A stretch of DNA of 64,000 bases from Leptospira broomii serovar Hurstbridge str. 5399 (GCF_000243715.2 NZ_AHMO02000007.1:186001-250000), one strand, 5' to 3'. Shown: positions 1 to 11,905, numbered from the stretch's first letter. The notes: generated by a model not told the origin, from the sequence alone. Translations and numbers: made by a program.

Positions 1-34
1 AAAAAGAAGAAAATCGGAGTGGCCGCAAAGACGA

Positions 35-787
35 TTAAATCGCGGTGATGCCTCCGTCTACCGCCCAATTGGCCCCGTTAACATACCGAGAATCTTTCGA
101 AAGTAAAAAGGAAGCTACGCGAGCAATCTCTTCGGGATCCGCAATCGTTTTTGTCGGCGTAATCGAGAGTATTTTTTTTCGGTGATCGTCGACCTGATCC
201 TCCCGGATTCCCATTTTTGTTTCAATGTATCCTGGGCTGATCGCATTTGCAGTGATTCCAAATTCTCCCCATTCTGCAGCTACGGATTTTACGAACCCGG
301 CTAAGCCGTGTTTGGAAGCGGAATAAGCGACCGACAGAGCACTCCCCTTGATCGAAAGGGACGAGGCGATATAAATCAAACGGCCGAATCTTTGGGTCGA
401 TAAGATCGGTAAAAGTGCCTGCGTTATTTGAAAAGCCGAACGAAGGTTAATCGAAAATATCGCATCCCATTCTTCTAATGTAACTTCCGTGATTTTATGA
501 TAGGGACCTCCGTATCCTGCGCAATGTACAAATCCTATTAAGCGACGTTCTTCTCCGGAGGATGCGAAGTTTTTCGCGAATGATTTACATTCTTCCCGAA
601 CACGAACGGCGGAAGCAAGATCTATAGGAACGAAAGATTCTCCCGACTGGACTGTCTCAGGTTGATTCTTATCCCAATTCCATACGGAGTAGCCGGCTGC
701 AGTAAAATTTCGAACTAAAGCTCTTCCTAAGCCTCCGCTGCCACCTGTAACTAAAATGGAACCGAATTCTAAAGGGTTTTTTAACAA
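35..787 (-). CDS. SDR family NAD(P)-dependent oxidoreductase
   Basis: A 250-residue classical short-chain dehydrogenase/reductase of normal length. The Rossmann motif TGGSGGLG is at residues 14-21, the catalytic Ser at about 142-143, Tyr155 and Lys159 in YSASK, and the SPGYIET segment follows the active site as in the family. It should carry out NAD(P)-dependent oxidation or reduction of a small alcohol or ketone in the cytoplasm; the substrate cannot be read from the sequence. The start appears to be TTG, with no good ribosome-binding site, and the frame stays open upstream, so the N-terminus is uncertain. It is divergent from argB, 95 bp away. Confidence 0.88.
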   Translation of the reverse strand: MLKNPLEFGSILVTGGSGGLGRALVRNFTAAGYSVWNWDKNQPETVQSGESFVPIDLASAVRVREECKSFAKNFASSGEERRLIGFVHCAGYGGPYHKITEVTLEEWDAIFSINLRSAFQITQALLPILSTQRFGRLIYIASSLSIKGSALSVAYSASKHGLAGFVKSVAAEWGEFGITANAISPGYIETKMGIREDQVDDHRKKILSITPTKTIADPEEIARVASFLLSKDSRYVNGANWAVDGGITAI

Positions 788-882
788 TTGTTTACCGGTT
801 TTAAAAAGGTCGATCGATAGAGAAGAACCTTCCCCGTATTTCCGAATCGACAGGGAGAGGCGGAGCGATTTCCCTGTTTGGT

Positions 883-1755
883 ATGGAACAATCTTTAGAA
901 CGGGTCAACCATATTCTTGAAGCCCTTCCCTATATCACAAAATATTCCGGTAAGACTGTCGTGATTAAATATGGCGGTGCCGCGATGGCAAAAGCGGATT
1001 TGAAAGAATCGTTTGCGAAGGATATAGTCCTTCTCAAATACGTGGGGATTCATCCTGTGATCGTTCATGGTGGTGGGCCGGAGATCAATAGACTTTTGGA
1101 CTCACTTCACATTCCTACTGAGTTCGTTCACGGTCATCGAGTGACTAACGCCGAGACAATGGATGTCGTGGAAATGGTTCTCACTGGCAAAGTGAATAAA
1201 CAGATTGTTTCCATGATCAATGCCGAAGGCGGGAACGCAGTCGGACTTTCCGGAAAAGACGGTAATTTAGCCGAGGCTTCTAAAACAAAAATTGAAATCG
1301 AGGTAGAAGGAGCGGCCCCCCAATTAGTCGATGTGGGATTGGTGGGTAAAATAGACAAGATCGATCCGACAGTCGTTCTGTCTCTCCAGGAAAAAGGGTT
1401 CATTCCTGTGATTTCCCCCGTCGCGGAATCGATCAAGGGAGAATCCTTAAATATTAATGCGGATACTTTCGCCGGCGAACTTGCAGGGGCCCTTAAAGCG
1501 GAAAAGTTAATTCTTCTCACCGACACGAGCGGAATTTTGATAGATGGAAAACTCGTAACCGGCCTAAATAGAGCCTTGGTAAAAGATTATATTCGTAAAG
1601 GAGAGATAACGGGTGGGATGATTCCGAAAGTCGAATGTTGCCTTACCGCAATCGACCAGGGCGTCCGAAGAACTCATATTATAGACGGAAGAGTTCCGCA
1701 TTCAATTCTAATTGAAATTTTCACCGACCAAGGAATCGGATCGTTGATAGAGTGA
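883..1755 (+). CDS. argB: acetylglutamate kinase
   Basis: A 290-residue amino-acid kinase matching ArgB over its whole length. It phosphorylates N-acetyl-L-glutamate with ATP, the second step of arginine synthesis. Visible signatures are VIKYGGAAM at about 27-35, the glycine-rich VHGGGPEIN at 61-69, the acetylglutamate-binding [15 protein letters not shown] segment near 190, and the C-terminal [13 protein letters not shown] block. An N-terminal helix (ILEALPYI) precedes the first strand; in known ArgB proteins this helix belongs to hexameric, arginine-inhibited forms, so feedback inhibition is likely. No other arg gene is adjacent. The ORF antisense to it at 1134-1526 is a shadow. Confidence 0.97.
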   Translation: MEQSLERVNHILEALPYITKYSGKTVVIKYGGAAMAKADLKESFAKDIVLLKYVGIHPVIVHGGGPEINRLLDSLHIPTEFVHGHRVTNAETMDVVEMVLTGKVNKQIVSMINAEGGNAVGLSGKDGNLAEASKTKIEIEVEGAAPQLVDVGLVGKIDKIDPTVVLSLQEKGFIPVISPVAESIKGESLNINADTFAGELAGALKAEKLILLTDTSGILIDGKLVTGLNRALVKDYIRKGEITGGMIPKVECCLTAIDQGVRRTHIIDGRVPHSILIEIFTDQGIGSLIE

Positions 1756-1885
1756 TAAATTTCCTCAACTTCGACCTACGCGCCGGAAAGTTCCCGAATC
1801 TCCTTGACAAAGCAGAGCTTTAGGCTGAAATACAATTTCTCCGAAGCCAGAACCCTTATTTTTGCGAAGTCACTGAACTAGCCTC

Positions 1886-3634
1886 ATGAGTTTTAAGCAG
1901 CTCTCTCTTTCCTTAATTTCCGATATCACCGCCCGCATCAACTCCACTGATAATTTGGAGGAGTTGCTGGGAATTATCATAGAAACTACCAAAGACGTTT
2001 TAAATACCGAGGGATGCTCCTTATTGCTGTACGATAAGGAAGAAGATTGCTTAGTATTTCAAATTGCCAAGGGCGACAAAGGGGAATCTCTTACCGAACT
2101 GAAGGTTCCTCGCGGCAAGGGGATTGCCGGAATGGTTTTGGAAAGTCTGGAGCCCGTGATTACGAACGATGCGGCTAATGACCCTCGTATTTATAGAAAT
2201 ATCGATCAAGCAGTAGGATTTACGACTCGGAATCTGATTTGCGTTCCCATGAAAACTCAAGGGGAAATTCAGGGAGTGTTAGAGGCGGTTAATTCCAACG
2301 AACGCCCCGATTTTACTTCGAAAGATATTAGAATTTTAGAATACCTCTCGGATTTGGCCGCTATTGCCATACGAAATAGACGCCTCATCAAAGACCTCAA
2401 AGACAGGGCGCGGGAACTCGACTGTCTGTACCAGATTTCCCAAGCTATTTCGAATATCAGCGAATTGGATCAGTTTTTAAACCTAACCGTCCATTCGATT
2501 TCCGACGTGCTAGGCGCGGAAAGGGTTTCTTTAATTTTCCAGAATCCACGGACTAAATCTTTCGAACTTTCTAAATCCATCGGTTTTGGAATCGAAGAAG
2601 AATCCCAACTTGTGGACGAGTCGCAAGGAATTCTGAATCGAATTCTTTCCGACGGGAAACCTTTGCTCGTTCAAGGACAAACCGATATCGACCCGAATCT
2701 TTTAAATCCTATCCGATATAAAACGAGGTCATTTGTTTCAGTACCGATCAGACAGGATGGAAAAATTATCGGAATATTAAACGCTGCCGATAAAAAGAGC
2801 GGCGACAGTTTCTCTTCGCAAGATCTTTCCATTTTAAGTACGATATCAAATCAAATTGCGGAAGCTTATAATAGCCTCCTCGTTAAAAATCAGAAAGAAA
2901 AACTGACCTCGATCCGACGAGATATGCAAATCGCCTCCCAGATCCAGCTCAATTCACTGCCGAGTATCCCCAAGAAAATGCACTTACTGGAGATCGAAAC
3001 CGCTTATACCGCTTCCAAAGAGATCGGGGGAGATTTTTATGATCTTGTTTATCATAATCCGGACGAAATTAGCCTATTAATAGCGGACGTTTCCGGAAAA
3101 GGAATCTCCGCCGCGCTTTTTATGGAATTTTCCAAAACGATCATTGCGGACGAAGTAGCTCGCAATTCTTCGACGAGTATCAGCTTAATGGGGGCAAACC
3201 GTATTATTCAGGAGAAATCCGGATACTTTATGTTCGTAACCGTAATGTTGATTCGAATCAACATGCTCAAGAAAAGAATTCGTTATTCAAGCGCCGGCCA
3301 CAACGAGCAACTTTTGTACAAAGCTAAAGACAAGAAAGTTGTGATGCTTTCCGGAAAAGGGATGCCTCTCGGTATCAAAGAATCCGAGATTGAAGAGCAT
3401 GAAGTAGAATACCAACCCGGAGATTTAGTCGTTCTCTATACCGATGGAGTTAGTGAAACGACCAACGAAACTCGGGAAATGTACGGATTAGAAAATCTTG
3501 CAAAACTTATCGAACGTAACGGGGACATGCCTGTAGAAAATCTGAAAGATTTGATCTTAGATACGACGGATGCGTTCAGAGGGGAAGCCGACCCCCATGA
3601 CGATTATACTCTAGTCCTAGTCCGACTGAATTGA
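1886..3634 (+). CDS. GAF-GAF-SpoIIE (PP2C-type) serine phosphatase
   Basis: A 582-residue soluble signalling protein. Two GAF domains (about 18-165 and 190-335) are followed by a short coiled linker and a C-terminal SpoIIE/PP2C phosphatase domain (about 350-580). The metal-binding motifs are intact: GGDFYD near 381, ADVSGKG near 400, YTDGVSE and a final HDDYTL. Such RsbU-like proteins dephosphorylate anti-sigma-factor antagonists in response to ligands bound by GAF. No anti-sigma antagonist is adjacent, so the partner is unknown. A TTGACA at 1804 and TACAAT at 1831 lie upstream, but the 21-nt gap makes them a poor promoter. Confidence 0.93.
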   Translation: MSFKQLSLSLISDITARINSTDNLEELLGIIIETTKDVLNTEGCSLLLYDKEEDCLVFQIAKGDKGESLTELKVPRGKGIAGMVLESLEPVITNDAANDPRIYRNIDQAVGFTTRNLICVPMKTQGEIQGVLEAVNSNERPDFTSKDIRILEYLSDLAAIAIRNRRLIKDLKDRARELDCLYQISQAISNISELDQFLNLTVHSISDVLGAERVSLIFQNPRTKSFELSKSIGFGIEEESQLVDESQGILNRILSDGKPLLVQGQTDIDPNLLNPIRYKTRSFVSVPIRQDGKIIGILNAADKKSGDSFSSQDLSILSTISNQIAEAYNSLLVKNQKEKLTSIRRDMQIASQIQLNSLPSIPKKMHLLEIETAYTASKEIGGDFYDLVYHNPDEISLLIADVSGKGISAALFMEFSKTIIADEVARNSSTSISLMGANRIIQEKSGYFMFVTVMLIRINMLKKRIRYSSAGHNEQLLYKAKDKKVVMLSGKGMPLGIKESEIEEHEVEYQPGDLVVLYTDGVSETTNETREMYGLENLAKLIERNGDMPVENLKDLILDTTDAFRGEADPHDDYTLVLVRLN

Positions 3635-3657
3635 GATTCCGTGGTCGTGGTTTGGTT

Positions 3658-3672
3658 TGTAGGAACTATGAC
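3658..3672 (+). repeat. dispersed 15-nt repeat, copy 1
   Basis: TGTAGGAACTATGAC lies in the convergent gap between the SpoIIE phosphatase and phosphofructokinase genes, touching the latter's stop codon. The same 15 nt recur at 22643-22657, and the 10-nt core occurs twice more around 6.2-6.5 kb. Confidence 0.5.
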
Positions 3673-4967
3673 TAGCGATTAGTCATCCGAGGCGGCTGTC
3701 CGGTGGAAGCGAGGAGAGTCCGCCATAACGTGCTCTTATTCGGCTGCAAGACCTTTCTTTCCTGAATAGCGAGATCGATAGGTAAATGGGTGAATACATT
3801 ATTCCAAATTCCGATTACCATATCCGTTTTTCCGGCCATGCCCGCGTGAACCGCATTCTGAGCTAGAAAACCGCAGAAAATAGAATCTTCCGGATTAGCA
3901 GGAATCGACCGGATTATATAACTGGGATCGATGTATTTTACGTTGGTTTCTATATTCTCTTTTTTAAAAAACTCTATAATTTTATTCTTCAAAAAGACTC
4001 CGATATCGCCGAGTTTTAAGTTCCCGGACGCATCCCTTTCCTCATTTTTTCCGAAGAATTTCTGTCCGGCGCCTTCGGCAACGATGATGACTGCGTGCTT
4101 TCTTTTTAAAATTCGATCTTTAAGAATTTCTAGAAAGGCACCCTTCCCATCTAAATCAAAATCGACCTCAGGAATTAGGCAGTAATTCACGTTCTGAGAT
4201 GCGAGGGCGGCATTGACTGCAATAAAACCGGAATGGCGACCCATTAGTTTTACGACCCCGATTCCGTTAGGTGCACCCTTCGCTTCAACGTGGGCACATT
4301 CTACTGCTTCCATTGCTTTTGAAAATGCAGTAGAAAATCCGAATGTTTTTTGGACATAATTAATATCGTTATCGATGGTCTTCGGAATTCCAATGACAGA
4401 GATTTCTTCGTTTCGTTTTTCAATTTCTCGAACGATTTCCTTTGCTCCACGTAATGTCCCGTCGCCGCCGATGCAGAATAGAACCTTTACTCCGTAGAGA
4501 GCAAGTGTATCTACCATATCTTCCGGAGCCTGATTTCCTCGCGACGAGGCAAGGATGGTTCCTCCGTCAGCACCTATATGGGCGACATTTTCCGGTGTCA
4601 GTTCTATCGGGCGATGAGCGTAGCGTTTCACTAACCCCTGGTACCCGTAAGGAAAACCAAGAATTCTTCGAACCCCATAGCGATATGTCAATTCCATTAC
4701 GATCCCGCGAATGACATCATTAATACCGGGACAAAGTCCACCGCAGGTAACAATTCCAGCCGTTACATTTTGCGGATCGAAATAAATTTTTTCCCGAGGG
4801 CCTGCCTGTTCAAAGAAATCTACTTCAGATTCGAGGTAATGCTTCCAATCCTCTCGATTCTCGAAAACCGTCCTGAAAATAGCCTTTGATTCTTCCGGTG
4901 TGTAATATTCGTAACCGGCCGGACTTTCTATTCTACATTCGCCAAAATTCTTTATTTTTGTCTTCAT
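3672..4967 (-). CDS. 6-phosphofructokinase, ATP-type
   Basis: A 431-residue phosphofructokinase that phosphorylates fructose 6-phosphate in glycolysis. It is longer than the roughly 320-residue PfkA and carries an N-terminal extension, like the plant/spirochaete B2 group. Motifs are TCGGLCPG (74-81), GGDG (167-170), IPKTIDND (194-201) and KLMGRHSGF. The Gly in GGDG (Asp in PPi-dependent enzymes) indicates ATP as the donor, while PKTIDND is shared with PPi enzymes and plant ATP-PFKs. The gene is single, convergent with the SpoIIE phosphatase, and its stop overlaps a repeated TGTAGGAACTATGAC segment. Confidence 0.93.
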   Translation of the reverse strand: MKTKIKNFGECRIESPAGYEYYTPEESKAIFRTVFENREDWKHYLESEVDFFEQAGPREKIYFDPQNVTAGIVTCGGLCPGINDVIRGIVMELTYRYGVRRILGFPYGYQGLVKRYAHRPIELTPENVAHIGADGGTILASSRGNQAPEDMVDTLALYGVKVLFCIGGDGTLRGAKEIVREIEKRNEEISVIGIPKTIDNDINYVQKTFGFSTAFSKAMEAVECAHVEAKGAPNGIGVVKLMGRHSGFIAVNAALASQNVNYCLIPEVDFDLDGKGAFLEILKDRILKRKHAVIIVAEGAGQKFFGKNEERDASGNLKLGDIGVFLKNKIIEFFKKENIETNVKYIDPSYIIRSIPANPEDSIFCGFLAQNAVHAGMAGKTDMVIGIWNNVFTHLPIDLAIQERKVLQPNKSTLWRTLLASTGQPPRMTNR

Positions 4968-5080
4968 CCCGGTTTTTCCTTAATATCATACATAGGCGTT
5001 CCCTTTTTTTCGACGTTTCAAATTGATTTTTCATTGGCAACAGGGATTCCTTCGTCATATATCATTAATAGAGGATGTAA

Positions 5081-6103
5081 ATGGGAAGAAAGATTCTAAA
5101 AAAGAACTCAGCTCGTCCCATATTACGATCTGCCACCATTTTCTTTTTACCGGTTTTCCTTGGGTTATCAATGACTTACGCTGAAACAGATTCGGGTCTT
5201 TTTTGGGACTCGTTTGGCGTTTTTAGTTCACCTGAACAATCTTCGCCAAAAAACGTCAATGACGGAAAGGAAAAAAGCGTAGAAGAAGAAAAACCAGTTT
5301 TATTCTTCTCAGCATTTACTTTTAAAGGTCCATTCGAAGCAAAACTTCTGAGCGGTCTCATCCCGACAGAAAATCAAGCTTGGGAATCGATCCCGGGAAT
5401 GAATACTCTTCTTCCAAAGCCGCCCCAGATCGTTAGAGGCCGACGTGAATTCTTTGCCCTATACCCTTCTCTGGGGAAAGAAGAAATTTTCGTTATGGCA
5501 TTGTCGGTGGCAAATCAGCCGAAACCAGGTTCCGGCGAAGCATATGTAGGAGCTACGACGGAACGCCGAGCATTTGATGCGTTGACTGACGTTCGAAGCC
5601 AAAGCACTTCACTACCTGGCGTAAATCAAAATATTTCGCGAGGAATAGATAACCAAGCCGGTAATTTATTGCTTGGATATATTGCGGGTCATGCCGGAAT
5701 TCATATGGGATTAGGGATGAGAATGGCTGGGAACGGTGTAGGTTTAGCCGTTCCAGAATCCGCCAAATCATCGATCGGAGTAAGCTACTCTGTTTTTTCT
5801 GGAACAAGCAGCCAAAACCAATTAGATTTCTTCTTACAAGTTTCGGGAGTTAAGCGATTTAACGACAAAACCCTAATTCCAGTCGAACCTCCGGTTGCAC
5901 TCAAAGGCTGGCCTCAAGGGTATGAATATTATGTCAATCCTGGGTTTTCTGTCTCTACACGAAATCTACGTTTTGAAGGTTTAGTTCGTGTTCCCCTCCA
6001 TCAACCGTTTCCGACTACCGACGGAGTACTTACATCTGAAATCCAAGGGCAGTTAGGAGTGAAATATAGTTTTTCAGAAAGTTCTCCAAACTTGCCTAAA
6101 TGA
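5081..6103 (+). CDS. exported protein of unknown function
   Basis: A 340-residue protein with a basic N-terminus, a hydrophobic segment at about 14-32 and a likely signal-peptidase site near TYA, so it is probably secreted or periplasmic. No lipobox is seen. The mature part starts with a charged low-complexity stretch (about 50-75) and then a Gly/Ser-rich region. The C-terminal half has alternating polar and hydrophobic residues suggestive of beta strands, possibly an outer-membrane or surface protein. I do not recognise the family. The ATG start has a GAGG site close upstream. It is divergent from the phosphofructokinase gene. Confidence 0.75.
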   Translation: MGRKILKKNSARPILRSATIFFLPVFLGLSMTYAETDSGLFWDSFGVFSSPEQSSPKNVNDGKEKSVEEEKPVLFFSAFTFKGPFEAKLLSGLIPTENQAWESIPGMNTLLPKPPQIVRGRREFFALYPSLGKEEIFVMALSVANQPKPGSGEAYVGATTERRAFDALTDVRSQSTSLPGVNQNISRGIDNQAGNLLLGYIAGHAGIHMGLGMRMAGNGVGLAVPESAKSSIGVSYSVFSGTSSQNQLDFFLQVSGVKRFNDKTLIPVEPPVALKGWPQGYEYYVNPGFSVSTRNLRFEGLVRVPLHQPFPTTDGVLTSEIQGQLGVKYSFSESSPNLPK

Positions 6104-6190
6104 TGGAAACGAGGAATTTGTCTTAGTTACTACATTTTTTACCGGCTTAGAAGGGAAGCAGGTTTATTCCTTTTTCTCCTGGATATCGTC

Positions 6191-6500
6191 GAAGTTCCTA
6201 CAAGCCCTGTTTTTCAAACGAGAGTTTCAAATCTAACTTATTAATAAGATGCTTCTTCCTCGAAATCCGAATCGTCTTCAGCAATTGCCCCTGATCTTCT
6301 GCAAAAACCTCAATCCAAGTTTCATTTATTGGACATGAGTGATCCTCACAAGCCCACTCGATAGCTCTTAGGGAAGCTACGGATCCCCCGATTCTCTTTC
6401 GAATTTCCGACGCTAACCAAGGATGGAATGAGAATTCCGAATTTGGATAACAAATTTCCGAAAATTCTGCATGCGTCTCCAATATCTTTGTAGGAACTTC
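6191..6500. repeat. 13-bp perfect inverted repeat bracketing a small ORF
   Basis: GAAGTTCCTACAA at 6191-6203 and its exact reverse complement TTGTAGGAACTTC at 6488-6500 enclose 284 bp that hold most of the 102-residue ORF. The same TGTAGGAACT core occurs at 3658 and 22643. It could be the ends of a small mobile cassette or two copies of a short dispersed repeat. Confidence 0.5.
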
Positions 6501-6506
6501 TACCAT
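6198..6506 (-). CDS. small protein of unknown function, last gene of the metH operon
   Basis: About 102 residues from the ATG at 6506; a TTG at 6512 is an alternative start. A GGAG lies upstream in the short gap after metH, 20 bp away, so it is probably co-transcribed with metH. The sequence has three Cys, in EIC and WACEDHSC, the latter followed by PINETWIEV, and a basic C-terminus. No membrane segment or known fold was recognised. A perfect 13-bp inverted repeat lies at both ends of the ORF. Its place in the operon suggests a link to methionine or cobalamin enzymes, but that is inference only. Confidence 0.65.
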   Translation of the reverse strand: MVEVPTKILETHAEFSEICYPNSEFSFHPWLASEIRKRIGGSVASLRAIEWACEDHSCPINETWIEVFAEDQGQLLKTIRISRKKHLINKLDLKLSFEKQGL

Positions 6507-6526
6507 CGTCAAATCGCTCCTTTTTA

Positions 6527-9500
6527 TTAGACGGTAGGAACGACTTCTTTGGGATCATAAGCTAAATTGGGTGAAAGCCATCTTTCAATTTCAGCTACAC
6601 TCGTATTTTTGCGCTTAGCATAGTCCTCAATCTGATCGCGATTAATTTTTGCTACGGCGAAATATTTTGAATCAGGGTGAGCAAAATACAGTCCACTTAC
6701 GGAACTTGCAGGCCACATAGCAAAATGCTCCGTCAAGGTTATACCCGTATTTTTTTCAACCTGCAAAAGATCAAACAGAGTACGCTTCTCCGTGTGGTCC
6801 GGACTTGCCGGGTAACCAGCGGCAGGACGAATACCTTGATATTTTTCCCGAATAAGATCCTCTACAGGAAGATTTTCTTCGGAAGCATACCCCCAATATT
6901 CCTTTCGAACTTTAAGATGCATATACTCGGCAAACGCTTCCGCCAGCCGATCTCCTAAAGCTTTCGCCATAATTGAGTTATAATCATCCAATTTTGAGTC
7001 GAAGATCTTCGCAAACTCTTCGACCCCATGCCCCGACGTAACTGCAAAACCGCCGATATAATCGGTCAACCCGGTTTCCTGGGGAGCGATGAAATCGGCC
7101 AAGCAATAATTCGGCTCCTGCTTATCTTCTTTCGAAATCTGCTGACGAAGCGTATGAAAAACACAGAGAATCTTTGATTTCGTTTCATCTTCATAAACTT
7201 CAATATCATCGCCAACGCTATTGGCAGGAAAAATACCAATCACACCCTTCGCTTTATAACGTTTATTCTTAACGATATCTTCCAAAAGCCTACGCGCATC
7301 TTCGTATAATTCTTTCGCCTGCTTTCCATAAATTTCACTTTCTAATATAGACGGAAAGCGACCCTTTAATTCCCAGGCCTGAAAGAAAGGTGACCAATCA
7401 ATATACGGAACTAAAGTTTCTAATGAAATCTCTTCATCAAAGACTTTCACTCCGGTGATATTCGGTTTTGAAATTGTAATCGCATTCCAATCCGAAATAA
7501 ATCTGTTCTCCCTTGCTTCCTCGATTGAAACTAATTTTCGCTCGCTTCTAGTATTGAAATAAATCTCACGTTGTGATTTCTGATCTAATTTAATTTGTTC
7601 AACATATTCGTCTCGCAACGATGGGTTCAATAGCTTCCCTACAACATTTACGACTCGCGAAGCATCAATAACATGAACGACAGGATGATCATATTTTTCA
7701 GCTATTTTTACCGCAGTATGTGCCGAACTTGTAGTAGCTCCTCCTATGAGCAACGGAACGGTAAAACCGGTTCTTTGCATTTCGGAAGCAACATATACCA
7801 TCTCATCCAGAGATGGAGTGATCAACCCGGATAAGCCGATTATATCCGCTTTTTGTGCTTTAGCTTCCTCTAATATTTTTTCGCAAGGAACCATCACCCC
7901 TAAATCTACCACCTCGTAGTTATTGCAGGCAAGCACCACGGAGACGATATTCTTACCGATGTCATGAACATCACCTTTTACAGTCGCAATTAGAAATTTT
8001 AGTTTTTGCGAAACTTGAGCCTGCCTTTTATTTTCCTCTTCCATGAACGGCAAAAGATACGCCACTGCCTTTTTCATAACACGAGCGCTTTTTACTACTT
8101 GCGGAAGAAACATTTTTCCGGAGCCGAATAAATCACCGACAACTCTCATCCCGTCCATCATCGGGCCTTCAATAACACTCAACGGTCGGTCGTATTTTAC
8201 CCTAGCCTCTTCCGTATCTTGCTCAATGAATTCAACAATTCCTTTAACTAAAGCATGCTCAAGACGTTGTTCAACGGAACCGGATCTCCATACGTCTTCT
8301 TTTTTATCGACCTTATCGCCGGCTTTAACAGTTTCCGCAAAATCGATTAGTCGCTCCGTTGAATCCGGTCTGCGATTTAAAAGTACGTCTTCGACGAGTT
8401 CCAGCAGGTCCTTAGGTATCTCCTCGTAAACGGCAAGCATACCAGCGTTTACGATGGCCATATCTAAACCTGCTTGAATTGCATGATATAAAAAGGCAGC
8501 ATGCATTGCCTCCCTAACGGGATTATTGCCCCGGAAAGAAAAGGAGATATTACTTAATCCACCGCTAATTTTTGCTCCGGGGCATTTTATTTTAATTTCG
8601 CGAATCGCTTCAATAAAATCGACCGCATAATTATTATGCTCTTCGATTCCGGTCCCGACAGTCAAAATATTCGGATCGAAAATAATGTCTGACGGAGAAT
8701 AATCTGCCTCGTTGATTAATAATTCATAAGCTCGCTTGCAAATCCTGACCTTCTCATCCTTACTTGCCGCCTGCCCTTGCTCATCAAACGCCATGACTAT
8801 AACTGCTGCGCCATATCTCCTAACTTGACGAGCTTGAGCTAGAAACTTTTCCTCTCCCTCTTTCAAAGAAATGGAATTCACGATCGGCTTACCTTGAATA
8901 CACTTTAGTCCAGCTTCCAACACGGACCACTTAGAGCTGTCGACCATGAACGGTACTTTTGCGATATCCGGTTCTACCGCTATTAAGTTTAAGAATTGAG
9001 TCATGGAAGCTTCGCCATCAAGCAAAGCTTCATCAAAATTTATGTCTATTATATTTGCGCCTGCTTCGACCTGCTGTAAAGCGACCGCAACGGCTTCTTC
9101 GAAATTTCCATCCAAAATCAGTTTTTTAAACTTTGGCGATCCGGTAACATTCGTTCTTTCACCTACCATTATGAATCCTTTATCCGGTGTAAGATTTAAA
9201 GGTTCTAGTCCAGACAATCTAGTAAAATCCGCAATCGTAGGTATTATTCTAGGCGGATTACCGACAACTGCTTTTGCTGCTGCCGCGATATGATCCGGAG
9301 TAGTTCCACAACACCCGCCGGCGATATTCAACCAGCCAGCCGCTGAAAATTCTCCTAAGAATTTTCCGAATTCTTCCGGAGTTTGGTCGTAGCCTCCGAA
9401 TGCGTTAGGTAGTCCTGCATTCGGATAACAACTTATAAAACAGTCTGCGACTCTAGAAAGTTCTTCGATATACGGTCTCATTTCCGCGGCACCTAGCGCG

Positions 9501-10264
9501 CAATTGATTCCAACCGACAACGGATTTGCATGATAAACGGAATTATAGAAGGCCTCGATAGTTTGTCCGGAAAGCGTTCGACCAGATGCGTCTGTGATCG
9601 TCACGGATAGAGAAACCGGTAGCCTCACTTTGAGATCTTCAAATACGTTTTCTATAGCGACAATCGCAGCTTTAAGATTAAGCGTATCGATATTTGTTTC
9701 GGGAAGAAGTAAATCCACGCCTTCTTCAACGAGAGCCCTTACTTGTTCATAAAAGGTTTCTACCAATTCGTCAAAGGTAATGGCGCGAAATGCTGGGTCA
9801 TTTACATCCGGGGAGAGGGAAAGCGTTTTATTTGTAGGTCCAAAGGCCCCGGCTAAGAAAACCGGGCGACTCGGTTCTTGCAGTTTGAATTTTTGAATAG
9901 CGGATTTAGCTACCTTAACTGCGGCACGATTAAGCTCGTCGACAATGGATTCCATCGCATAATCCGCTTGGGAAATATTATTTGCATTGAATGTGTTTGT
10001 TTCTATTATATTAGCGCCGGACCGCAAAAATTCCAAATGGATACTTTCAATTATGTCCGGCTGGGTAAGCACAAGTAGATCATTATTTCCTTTTAAGGAA
10101 GAAGTATGATTTGCAAACCGTTCTCCTCTATACGCCGTCTCGTCCAAATTATGCCGTTGAATCATCGTGCCCATTGCACCGTCCAAGACAAGAATTCTCT
10201 CTTGCAACAGAGTAATCAGTTCTTTAGCTTTTGAATTTGTATATGCCGGGAATTTTTTTTTCAT
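6527..10264 (-). CDS. metH: cobalamin-dependent methionine synthase
   Basis: A full-length 1245-residue MetH. It moves a methyl group from 5-methyltetrahydrofolate through cob(I)alamin to homocysteine. All four modules are present: homocysteine-binding barrel (about 15-340, zinc ligands in INCALG near 254 and GGCCGTT near 318), pterin-binding barrel (about 355-620), B12 cap and Rossmann domain (about 650-890, DVHDIGKN with the cobalt-ligand His near 768), and C-terminal AdoMet reactivation domain (about 900-1220). Its ATG overlaps the TGA of the upstream ferredoxin gene, indicating translational coupling. It lies in an operon with ahcY and an ArsR/methyltransferase regulator. Confidence 0.98.
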   Translation of the reverse strand: MKKKFPAYTNSKAKELITLLQERILVLDGAMGTMIQRHNLDETAYRGERFANHTSSLKGNNDLLVLTQPDIIESIHLEFLRSGANIIETNTFNANNISQADYAMESIVDELNRAAVKVAKSAIQKFKLQEPSRPVFLAGAFGPTNKTLSLSPDVNDPAFRAITFDELVETFYEQVRALVEEGVDLLLPETNIDTLNLKAAIVAIENVFEDLKVRLPVSLSVTITDASGRTLSGQTIEAFYNSVYHANPLSVGINCALGAAEMRPYIEELSRVADCFISCYPNAGLPNAFGGYDQTPEEFGKFLGEFSAAGWLNIAGGCCGTTPDHIAAAAKAVVGNPPRIIPTIADFTRLSGLEPLNLTPDKGFIMVGERTNVTGSPKFKKLILDGNFEEAVAVALQQVEAGANIIDINFDEALLDGEASMTQFLNLIAVEPDIAKVPFMVDSSKWSVLEAGLKCIQGKPIVNSISLKEGEEKFLAQARQVRRYGAAVIVMAFDEQGQAASKDEKVRICKRAYELLINEADYSPSDIIFDPNILTVGTGIEEHNNYAVDFIEAIREIKIKCPGAKISGGLSNISFSFRGNNPVREAMHAAFLYHAIQAGLDMAIVNAGMLAVYEEIPKDLLELVEDVLLNRRPDSTERLIDFAETVKAGDKVDKKEDVWRSGSVEQRLEHALVKGIVEFIEQDTEEARVKYDRPLSVIEGPMMDGMRVVGDLFGSGKMFLPQVVKSARVMKKAVAYLLPFMEEENKRQAQVSQKLKFLIATVKGDVHDIGKNIVSVVLACNNYEVVDLGVMVPCEKILEEAKAQKADIIGLSGLITPSLDEMVYVASEMQRTGFTVPLLIGGATTSSAHTAVKIAEKYDHPVVHVIDASRVVNVVGKLLNPSLRDEYVEQIKLDQKSQREIYFNTRSERKLVSIEEARENRFISDWNAITISKPNITGVKVFDEEISLETLVPYIDWSPFFQAWELKGRFPSILESEIYGKQAKELYEDARRLLEDIVKNKRYKAKGVIGIFPANSVGDDIEVYEDETKSKILCVFHTLRQQISKEDKQEPNYCLADFIAPQETGLTDYIGGFAVTSGHGVEEFAKIFDSKLDDYNSIMAKALGDRLAEAFAEYMHLKVRKEYWGYASEENLPVEDLIREKYQGIRPAAGYPASPDHTEKRTLFDLLQVEKNTGITLTEHFAMWPASSVSGLYFAHPDSKYFAVAKINRDQIEDYAKRKNTSVAEIERWLSPNLAYDPKEVVPTV

Positions 10265-10560
10265 AATGATTTAGTATTGCACGGTTCTTTTAATAAAGGT
10301 CTTTTTAACTCACGAATGACAGGTAGGAACTTCGACTCCACCGCATTTTTTAAAATCCAATCCTTCCAGATCGGTGGGACTTCATCCTCGGGGAAAATCG
10401 CGTTTGCGGGACACTCCCGCAAACAGTCGTTACAATGGATACAAACGTCCGGATCAATTAGAACAAGGTTCTCGCTTTCCCGAAATGCTTCCACCGGGCA
10501 GGCAGCGGCACAGTAAGTATACTTACACCCTACGCAAGGTTCAGTAACGACATATGCCAA
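10261..10560 (-). CDS. 7Fe-type ferredoxin (FdxA-like)
   Basis: A 99-residue ferredoxin with two cluster motifs: Cys9-x2-Cys12-x4-Cys17-x3-Cys21-Pro and Cys40-x2-Cys43-x2-Cys46-x3-Cys50-Pro. The four-residue gap in the first motif is typical of 3Fe-4S/4Fe-4S FdxA proteins. The C-terminal extension (about 60-99) is also seen in that group. It lies between ahcY and metH and its stop overlaps the metH start. MetH needs a low-potential electron donor for reductive reactivation of oxidised cobalamin, so this ferredoxin is a natural candidate. That assignment is inferred from position. Confidence 0.92.
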   Translation of the reverse strand: MAYVVTEPCVGCKYTYCAAACPVEAFRESENLVLIDPDVCIHCNDCLRECPANAIFPEDEVPPIWKDWILKNAVESKFLPVIRELKRPLLKEPCNTKSL

Positions 10561-10591
10561 AATTCACCTACCCGTTTCGTACTTTTACCGA

Positions 10592-11905
10592 TTAATACCG
10601 ATAATGCTCCGGTTTATAAGGTCCTTCGATTGGTACGCCTATGTATTCCGCTTGTTTCGCGTTTAAGGTCGTAAGACGAACACCAAGCTGCTCCAAATGC
10701 AAGGCGGCAACTTTCTCATCCAATTTCTTGGGTAGACGATATACACCTATTTCATACTTGTTATTCCAAAGTTCGATTTGAGCCAATACTTGGTTCGTAA
10801 ATGAACAGGACATTACAAACGATGGGTGTCCAGTCGCGCAGCCTAGATTTACTAGACGTCCTTCTGCAAGAACTATGATAGCCTTTCCGTCAGGGAACGT
10901 ATACTTATCGACTTGCGGCTTGATTTCCAATTTGGTAACACCTTTTTCGGAATTTAAACGCGCCATTTGAATTTCCGTATCGAAGTGGCCAATATTACAA
11001 AGAATTGAACCGTCTTTCATCGCCTTCATATGCTCAAGTGTGATGATGTCATCGTTGCCTGTCGAAGTTACTACAATATCGACCGTCTCAATTACATCTT
11101 CTACACGAAGGACTTGATATCCTTCCATAACGGCTTGTAGCGCACAAATAGGATCGATTTCAGTTACAATTACGCGCGCTCCAAAGTTTCTTAAAGAAGC
11201 AGCGGACCCTTTGCCGACATCGCCATATCCGCAAACCAAAGCAACTTTACCCGCAAGCATGATATCGGTAGCTCTTTTAATACCGTCCGCAAGTGATTCT
11301 CTGCATCCATAAAGATTATCAAACTTTGATTTAGTCACCGAATCGTTGACATTGATTGCCGGAATTTTTAATTCACCTTTCTTTAAAAGTTTCTCGAGCC
11401 CTTTCACACCGGTAGTCGTCTCTTCAGAAACTCCTTTGATGTTTTCAAGAAGTTTGGGATATTTCTCATGAATATACATGGTTAGATCGCCACCATCATC
11501 CAGAATCATATTTGGACCGGTTCCATTTTCAAAAAATAAAGTCTGCTCAACGCACCACCAATATTCTTCTTCGGTTTCTCCTTTCCACGCAAATACCGGA
11601 ACGCCTGATTTCGCAATCGCAGCAGCAGCATGATCTTGCGTCGAAAAAATATTACATGATGACCAACGAACCTGCGCTCCTAATTCAGTCAGAGTTTCGA
11701 TTAAAACGGCCGTTTGAATTGTCATATGCAGAGAACCAGCAATACGAGTCCCTTTCAGTGGTTGTTTCCCTTTATATTCTTGACGTAATGCCATCAGACC
11801 CGGCATTTCCTTTTCCGCCAGAATAATCTCTTGGCGCCCCCAATCGGCGAGTGAGATATCCTTAACCTTATAGTCTAAACCTTTTTCTTGTGCTGCAGTG
11901 GACAT
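10592..11905 (-). CDS. ahcY: adenosylhomocysteinase
   Basis: A 437-residue S-adenosyl-L-homocysteine hydrolase, close to the usual length. It splits SAH to adenosine and homocysteine, relieving product inhibition of methyltransferases and feeding MetH. Seen are the substrate-site segments QDHAAAAIA and [11 protein letters not shown], the NAD-binding [10 protein letters not shown] near 225-234, GHFDTEI, and the diagnostic C-terminal [10 protein letters not shown] strong GGAGG precedes the ATG, which overlaps the regulator's stop as TAATG. The gene is followed 31 bp later by the ferredoxin. Confidence 0.98.
   Translation of the reverse strand: MSTAAQEKGLDYKVKDISLADWGRQEIILAEKEMPGLMALRQEYKGKQPLKGTRIAGSLHMTIQTAVLIETLTELGAQVRWSSCNIFSTQDHAAAAIAKSGVPVFAWKGETEEEYWWCVEQTLFFENGTGPNMILDDGGDLTMYIHEKYPKLLENIKGVSEETTTGVKGLEKLLKKGELKIPAINVNDSVTKSKFDNLYGCRESLADGIKRATDIMLAGKVALVCGYGDVGKGSAASLRNFGARVIVTEIDPICALQAVMEGYQVLRVEDVIETVDIVVTSTGNDDIITLEHMKAMKDGSILCNIGHFDTEIQMARLNSEKGVTKLEIKPQVDKYTFPDGKAIIVLAEGRLVNLGCATGHPSFVMSCSFTNQVLAQIELWNNKYEIGVYRLPKKLDEKVAALHLEQLGVRLTTLNAKQAEYIGVPIEGPYKPEHYRY

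Noticed and set aside
1134..1526. 130-residue ORF antisense to argB
   Set aside because: It is the shadow of a well-supported gene with Ser/Thr-rich composition typical of such artefacts.
1804..1836. TTGACA and TACAAT upstream of the SpoIIE phosphatase
   Set aside because: The 21-nt spacer is too long for a normal sigma-70 promoter.
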